The notes beneath the pieces are model-generated. The model was given only the letters and a program-made list of their open reading frames with translations, was not told where the DNA came from and did not search any database. 64,000 nt of DNA from positions 4,768,307 to 4,832,306 of the forward strand of contig CM056724.1 in assembly GCA_029844215.1 (NCBI GenBank). Direction: 5' to 3'. Positions 58,601 to 64,000 of this stretch are shown here, piece after piece (positions within the stretch are counted from its first letter, which is position 1; each line of letters starts with the position of its first letter). The DNA comes from Przewalskia tangutica (lineage: Eukaryota; Streptophyta; Magnoliopsida; Solanales; Solanaceae). The position numbers and the translations under genes were made by a program.

Positions 58601-59483
58601 CGGGTATATCCTTAACCTCTAGAGTTTTGGTATGCTTGTTATGATGGTCTCATTATTATGTGCTATGTACGAATAGCGTTGTGTTAATTGTGAGTTAGAA
58701 AACATGCTTAGTTGGGAGGATAAGTATGGGGGCATGGTAAGTGTGAACCCTAGACTGTCACGATTGAGACCTTAGAGGTAAGGTCGTCTTGAATAAAAGA
58801 TTCGTTTTATGTTTGACCTTTATCAGAGTGCGTAGTATTCGTGGGTTTTATGTGAGTGATCAGTCCATGGGTAATGTGAGATGGAAGTGGTAGCTTTCAT
58901 GATGTGATTTAGCAGGATTGTTCCGTGTCGGGGAACAAGGCGTGGCGACGCGATCGCGGTCGGGTTGAGGGCGTGATACGGTCAACCGTAGCGGATTAAG
59001 TTGGGTCTGGGTGGTCCCGCGGTGGTAGGGTCACGAGGATGCTAGGCCCGTGTTTGTATGACCATCGTATGAGTTGGTGGATATGTTCGACCGAGCGGAT
59101 CGCGAGGCCGGAACGGCCTTAGAGAAGATCGAGGTTAGCAAGATGATCAAGTTTGAAGGTAGTGACTCGAGGTTGGTACGAGCGTTGTGGAAGTGTGATA
59201 CTGTAGAAAGAGTTTAAGTGTTCGAGAAAGTACAACAAGATGGGGAAAAGTGAACGTGTGTGATCGTTTCTTTTGTGAAATGAAGGTGTGAAGGGGTATA
59301 TTTTAGACCTGTAAGGGTTTTTGTGATGATTAGAGGTGTTTACTCGTTTGGTTTAAGTAGTGCGTTTGTTATTTTATGGCGGTGGCATGATTGTTTCGTG
59401 CGTATAGCGCGCTATACTAGCGCGTGTTTGTGTTGAGACTTGAGAAGGAACATTCGGGACGAATGTTTCTAAGGAGAGGAGAA
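58601..59483 (+). mobile_element. Outer element, 3' part of the internal region
   Basis: Non-coding. Part of it (about 58900-59150) resembles the minus strand of 17600-17950 in the related element. It ends with a stem-loop (59449-59467) and the purine tract AAGGAGAGGAGAA next to the right LTR. Confidence 0.7.
59449..59467 (+). promoter_or_regulatory. Stem-loop upstream of the polypurine tract
   Basis: AACATTCG-GGA-CGAATGTT, the same 8-bp stem as at 17288-17307. Confidence 0.7.
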
Positions 59484-62400
59484 TGTTATACCGTATTTCA
59501 GTATGTACGTGGGACGTGCGAGAATTTGAGCCTTAAGTTAGGCAAAGAATCAATTTTGGGCACAGTGCGATTGGAGTCATTTTTCGAAGCGTTTCCCACA
59601 CGTTGGGAAAATTCCGGCTATGTCATTTATATTTTTGCGGATTTTTCCGAGAGACGAAACATTTTGGACGGCGGAGGGTGACATGTGTCACCTCACATCG
59701 GGACTAGAAAGCGGCAACCCTGGACGAATTGGTCACGTTTTGCCATTGGCTCCTTGTTTTGGCCTTGTTTGTGGCTTGTTTGGTGCCATGTTTTGTGCCT
59801 TGTTTTGTGGTGTAGGGTTAGGGTGCACTTGGCTTGATCAAGGCCTTACACTTGCCTTGCACTTGGCTTGATCAAGGCCATTGGTTTCCTATAAATACCC
59901 TCCTGTGAAGACTTATTCATTCACTCTCACTTTGTCTAAGTCTTGAAATCCTCCCTCTCCCTTGTTGTTGCTCTCGTCAACTCCCCTCCCAGAGAAAGGC
60001 CCTCGGCCGAGAACACCCTCCCCAGCCTAGTTGAGCCTACCCTCCCTTGGTAGAAAGTTGTCTTCCAAGTATTGTTATAATGCCCAAAATACCTTAGCCT
60101 TGTACCTTGTAGTATTCCAAAGATACCTCTATACGTAGAGCCCGGAAATACTACCTTTTGTCCCTTTAGTCTCAAACCGAAACCCTAAGGAAATCTTCAT
60201 TGATTGATTGAGGTATTTAAGTAGAAGTTGGTTAGAACTTCTAAGGGTTGTTTGGAGCGGGATGGAGCACCCGGAGTTGGAGCTAAACGTTGCTAAGGAT
60301 CGACATTTAACTTGGATAATTATGGGCTTATCGAGGTAATTATCTTGTCCCTCTAGTTGTAATTGGAGATTACATGTTGTAGGAATATATAGTTGAAGTA
60401 TACTATATATAGTACTGAACATTATTGTGCGGCAATGTCTTTTGACTTAAGCCTGAATTTAAAGAAAAGAACTGAACTGTATTTACATAGGACTGTATTG
60501 CAGTAGACTTGTGTAGTTACTGAGTAGAATTGTACACGTCCGGTTAGACGTGTAAAACCCCCCCTGGTTGGCTTGGTGGCCGGCCTCGATAGAGGAGGAG
60601 ATTTACGCTGTTGCGGGGGGGGGAGGTGCTGCCGAATTTTCTGTAGAGAAATGGAACCGTATGTTTAAAAGTTAATAGACGTTTGTGACCTTTTTAGGTG
60701 AAAGTACTAAGAGTAGCGTATTCTACTTGAGGAGTGGAAAGGGCTAGCGCGTTGTAGTACTTGGAGCATTTTTGCTTATTGTCGATACTCGTCGCGAGGT
60801 ATGTGAACCTCTTCCTATCTGCTCTAGCATGATATGTGTGTAACTATGTAAGACGGTGGGACGACAGTGCTAAGTGTATTTGTTTGGTTTAAACATAAAG
60901 TGTTATAACGGCTTTATGGGAAGTTGGTTATAATGACTTTATGTAGGTAAGAAAATGGTTTATCGATGTTAGAAGTTAAGAGACTTAACTTATTTGTTTT
61001 AATGTGGATGTTTGTGTAAAACCTCATTCGTGAGTAATGAGTACTTGGTTTTAAAGGGATAATGTTTCTTGATTTGAAATCGAATGTGTATCGACAGCAC
61101 CACCGCAGGCGTTAATAAAGGAAAATGTATTGAATAATGATGTGTTGTATTAAAACCAGTAGAAACCTCCATCCGCATGAAGCTAAGATGAGACAAAATG
61201 ATATTACATTTTCTAGATCATGGTCTTTGTAATAAGATCGTTATAAACAAGAATAAACGCCACACATAAGAAATATGTTACTCAATTGTTTTAAAGGGAT
61301 TAAGACTATGAGTTATAAAACCTTTCTAAAATGAGAAACTTGAGCATTTGAAATTAGGCAAACTTGAATGTTTGGAAATAATGTAGTTACTTGATTTTTG
61401 CAAAGGGAAGTATTTTGTCTACTTAAAAGATAGTCACTCTATTTTTATACTACGTATTGTGTGACTTATGGGAAAGTACTTTGAGTTGTGTGAAACTTGC
61501 CTATGCTTGTGATGATAGCCTTTGTTGTGCAAGTGTTGTATTTACGTATTCTGGCGTCTCGATAGAGGCGGTTGACTTGTTGAGAACTTACTTGACGCGT
61601 CTTGGCAAAGGAGAATTCCACGGGTATGTTTCCATTTTGATTCTTGCTTGTTGTTGATGTCACATGGACATGTCTACACCGAGGTAGAATTCCGGCATGT
61701 GGCCACGCGGGGTTGATTACCCGATATATTGTTATTGTGGTTACATGGACACGCTGTACACCGAGGTAGAATTCGGGGCACGTGGCCACGCGGCGATCAC
61801 CCAAAGATATTATTGTTGATGTCACATGGACGCGTTCTACACCGGCGCAGTCCGGGGCATGTGGCCATGGGGCATTGGTATTATTGTTGCATCATGGACA
61901 TGTCTACACCGATGCAGACGGGGCACGCGCCGTGATGCGAACATGATTGATGTTGTGGGCGTGAGACCCATAGTTATATTTGAGTGATGACTTGAGGCGT
62001 GAGTCACGATCGACATGATCGCTTTTATGTTGTGAATCAGTTTGGTTATCATACATGTCTCGCTTTATATAGACTAGTATGATTTCATTTCTGATTTTAC
62101 AATTTCACATACTTGGTACTGTTGCATCGACCTCCTTCGGCCGCGTTCATGCCGCAGTAGAGGTACATCGCCGTGGATCCTCGCCTTAGATCTCGGTTCA
62201 GCGTTTTGGGAAGCTCCGTTTCTCCGAGGCTTATCTTTTGTATGTGTTCCCTGAGTTGTAGGTTCTTGTACATTCGTGGTATGGCGGCCCCTGTCCGTCA
62301 TAGTTGTTGTAAATCTTAGAGGTCTGTAGTACTATTGTGGGCAGGGTTTGTAAAAAGGATTAAACTGTTCGTTTTGAAAGAGTTGTATTTATATATGTTA

Positions 62401-62549
62401 TTGGAAGGTAACCGTTGGTTGCTTTGCTTTATGATCATATATCTTGTTTCTTGTTTAAAGTTTTATTTTCCGCTGGTTTTCTCTGATGTTGTGTCACTAG
62501 GGTGCCCGGGATAAGGCACCAGTAACGGGCCCCGGAACGGGTCGTTACA
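59484..62549 (+). mobile_element. Outer LTR element, right LTR (3.07 kb)
   Basis: Starts TGTTATACCGTATTTCAG and ends GTCGTTACA; ATAAT follows at 62550-62554. TATA box at 59890-59897. A roughly 80-bp tandem repeat lies at about 61655-61935 (CACATGGACATGTCTACACC at 61661 and variants near 61741, 61821 and 61891). Full-length counterpart of 37082-37853 plus 55175-57370. Confidence 0.92.
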
Positions 62550-62554
62550 ATAAT

Positions 62555-62992
62555 GTACTTGAGAAAACTTGCGCTTCGGACCCTTTCAACTCTCTGAAAT
62601 TCGGCCCAAAATCAGAAATCCTGCGTCGGCGTCGTGGCCCTGCAGGCTGGCGCCACGACGCTGAAACTCCTGCGAAAAAATCAGACAGTGCTGGACATTT
62701 AGCGCCGCGGCGCCTGTGGCGTCTTCGGGCATTTTTTCGGTTTTGTGTCTTTTTTCCGTCTGGACTTCGTCAGATTTCTTCTATGCTTCCCTGGACTTTT
62801 TAGGCTTCATTTCTTGGCGTGCAATTCCATCTCAATTATGCTCATTTCATCTTCTTTTTGCCATTTCTCCATTTAGGACCGTTGTGACTCAAAAGAAAGA
62901 AAAACTACCCTAATACGATACTAATTTCAACGAAAATGAAAAAAATACTAACTAAAAATGACTCAAAAGTGTTTATAAAATATGCCTAACAC
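62555..62992. other. Unclassified DNA right of the nest
   Basis: Continues 36267-37076. Contains GC-rich words such as GCGCCACGACGC and CGCCGCGGCGCC at 62640-62720 and ends GCCTAACAC just before the copia fragment. It may be the end of another retroelement, but I cannot name it. Confidence 0.45.
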
Positions 62993-63280
62993 ATTCATGC
63001 CCCTAAACTCATTAAGAATCTAATATATGTGTGACGTTTCACAACTGATAATAATGTTTTCATTGACTTTGATCCTTTTGTTTTTTTTATGAAATATTTT
63101 ACGACACGGAGACGAATAATGAGATGTGACAGCACAGGAGATCTCTACCCTATTTCAAACGCCGTCAACAACCCAGCCTCAGTTCCATCAACATTTGCTT
63201 CTCTTTCGTCTTCCTTTTGACATTTTAGATTTGGACATCCGAAAGATTCAATTTTACGCTCCCTTAGGATTTTTTATCTT
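62993..63280 (+). pseudogene. Fragment of the same copia family (protease / pre-integrase)
   Basis: Closely matches 11746-11913 (CATGCCCCTAAACTCATTAA, then ATGAGATGTGACAGCAC). It then goes on into a part the first copy has lost, where FGHPKDSILRSL (about 63226-63262) is the conserved pre-integrase HLRLGHP-type motif. No LTR is attached. Confidence 0.75.
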
Positions 63281-64000
63281 GTTAATGGGTAGCATCATAC
63301 CTAGGATTTTTACTAAAATCTCAAAATGAGTTTTTGATGAAATGGGTAATCAAGAGTCAAACTTTTATGACTAAATAGTAAAGGTTGTAGACCAAGAGAG
63401 GAAGTAGTTTGAGGTATAAATCTCTAATTTTTATCACTTGTTGATTTTGGAAAAGTTGAGACTTTCATGAAAACGGGTCTTTCCAAGAAATTATTAAATT
63501 GAGGGCTGATTTGTAGATGGATCTCAAAGATTTTTGGATTTTCTACTACTTAGACCATGAATAACGATTTTCTAAACTAAAGTTCATGTTTGCCCTTATG
63601 GGTCCGGGGTCGCTTATGGGCCGAGTAGTTGTTTCCCCGTTGAGTTTTTATCCTTATGTGTTATTAAATGTACGTGTTAACGTAGGACTTATATATATAC
63701 ACCTAGATTAGGAGAACAATGTGACGTACGAGTTTGTGGAACCCGCTCGACAATAAGATAAGCTACGATTTACACTTTTAGACTTTGATAGAAGCATGTG
63801 ATTTATATAAAATTGAGAGGTATTGGACATGATGGGGGTCCCATCTTAGTGGATGTGATGAGCATTTGAGTGAGTACCAGTGTTGAATTATTTTAGAAAA
63901 TCGTCCTTAGGTTTGATTTCGACTGTTGTTACATGGGTTTATCTCCATTACGTGGGTGTGTCGCGATTGTTTATATTACTTGTGTTGTTGAAATTACTCA
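63281..64000. other. Unclassified DNA at the right window edge
   Basis: No coding frame of interest and no element end recognised. The texture (TGGGTCCGGGGTCGC, a TATATATA stretch, long non-coding runs) would suit the inside of a large LTR, but there is no proof in the window. Confidence 0.35.

Overview
This is nuclear DNA of a flowering plant, most likely a nightshade (Solanaceae). The evidence is spliced plant-type genes (a DNA ligase 1 3' end and a DUF1635 gene), tRNA-derived SINEs and RTE-type LINEs of kinds I know from Solanaceae, Tourist-like and hAT elements, and very large nested LTR retrotransposons. Species cannot be fixed from the window. Only two host genes are visible; most of the rest is transposable-element sequence or AT-rich spacer.

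Layout. 1-335: right end of a hAT-like element. 336-1740: RTE LINE remnant A, minus strand. 2223-5446: last nine exons of a DNA ligase 1 gene, with a Tourist-like MITE in one intron and a 4-copy tandem repeat over the stop codon. 6547-6872: second Tourist-like MITE. 7122-9362: three-level nest, in which a SINE with 13-bp target duplications was entered by a LINE, which was entered by a 706-bp hAT element with 8-bp duplications. 10209-13020: defective Ty1-copia element (integrase joined to RNase H, no reverse transcriptase). 13172-22990: LINE remnant C split by an 8.5-kb LTR element (LTRs 3.7 kb, internal part 1.07 kb, 5-bp duplication GGTAG). 24331-25810: intact DUF1635 gene, minus strand. 28551-31493: non-autonomous element whose right part and flank are tandemly repeated four times. 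About 33430-36266: decayed hAT transposon with BED finger and transposase, interrupted by a 511-bp GC-rich insertion. 37082-62549: a 25-kb nest, where an outer gag-only Ty3-type element (same family as the 13.5-22 kb one) carries in its left LTR a 17.3-kb Ogre/Tat-like element in tandem form LTR-internal-LTR-internal-LTR. 62993-64000: second copia fragment and unclassified sequence.

No new enzymatic system is evident. The most interesting structures are the nested and tandem retroelements (candidate satellite seeds), the GC-rich insertion inside the hAT transposase, and the repeated stop-codon segment of the ligase gene.

A caution applies to everything GC-rich here. Paralogous repeats are nearly identical over long AT-rich stretches, yet differ by clustered indels and CTG/TCG swaps at CG and CHG sites. 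That looks like methylation-linked long-read base-calling error, so frameshifts and LTR divergence in these elements should not be read as biology without checking.
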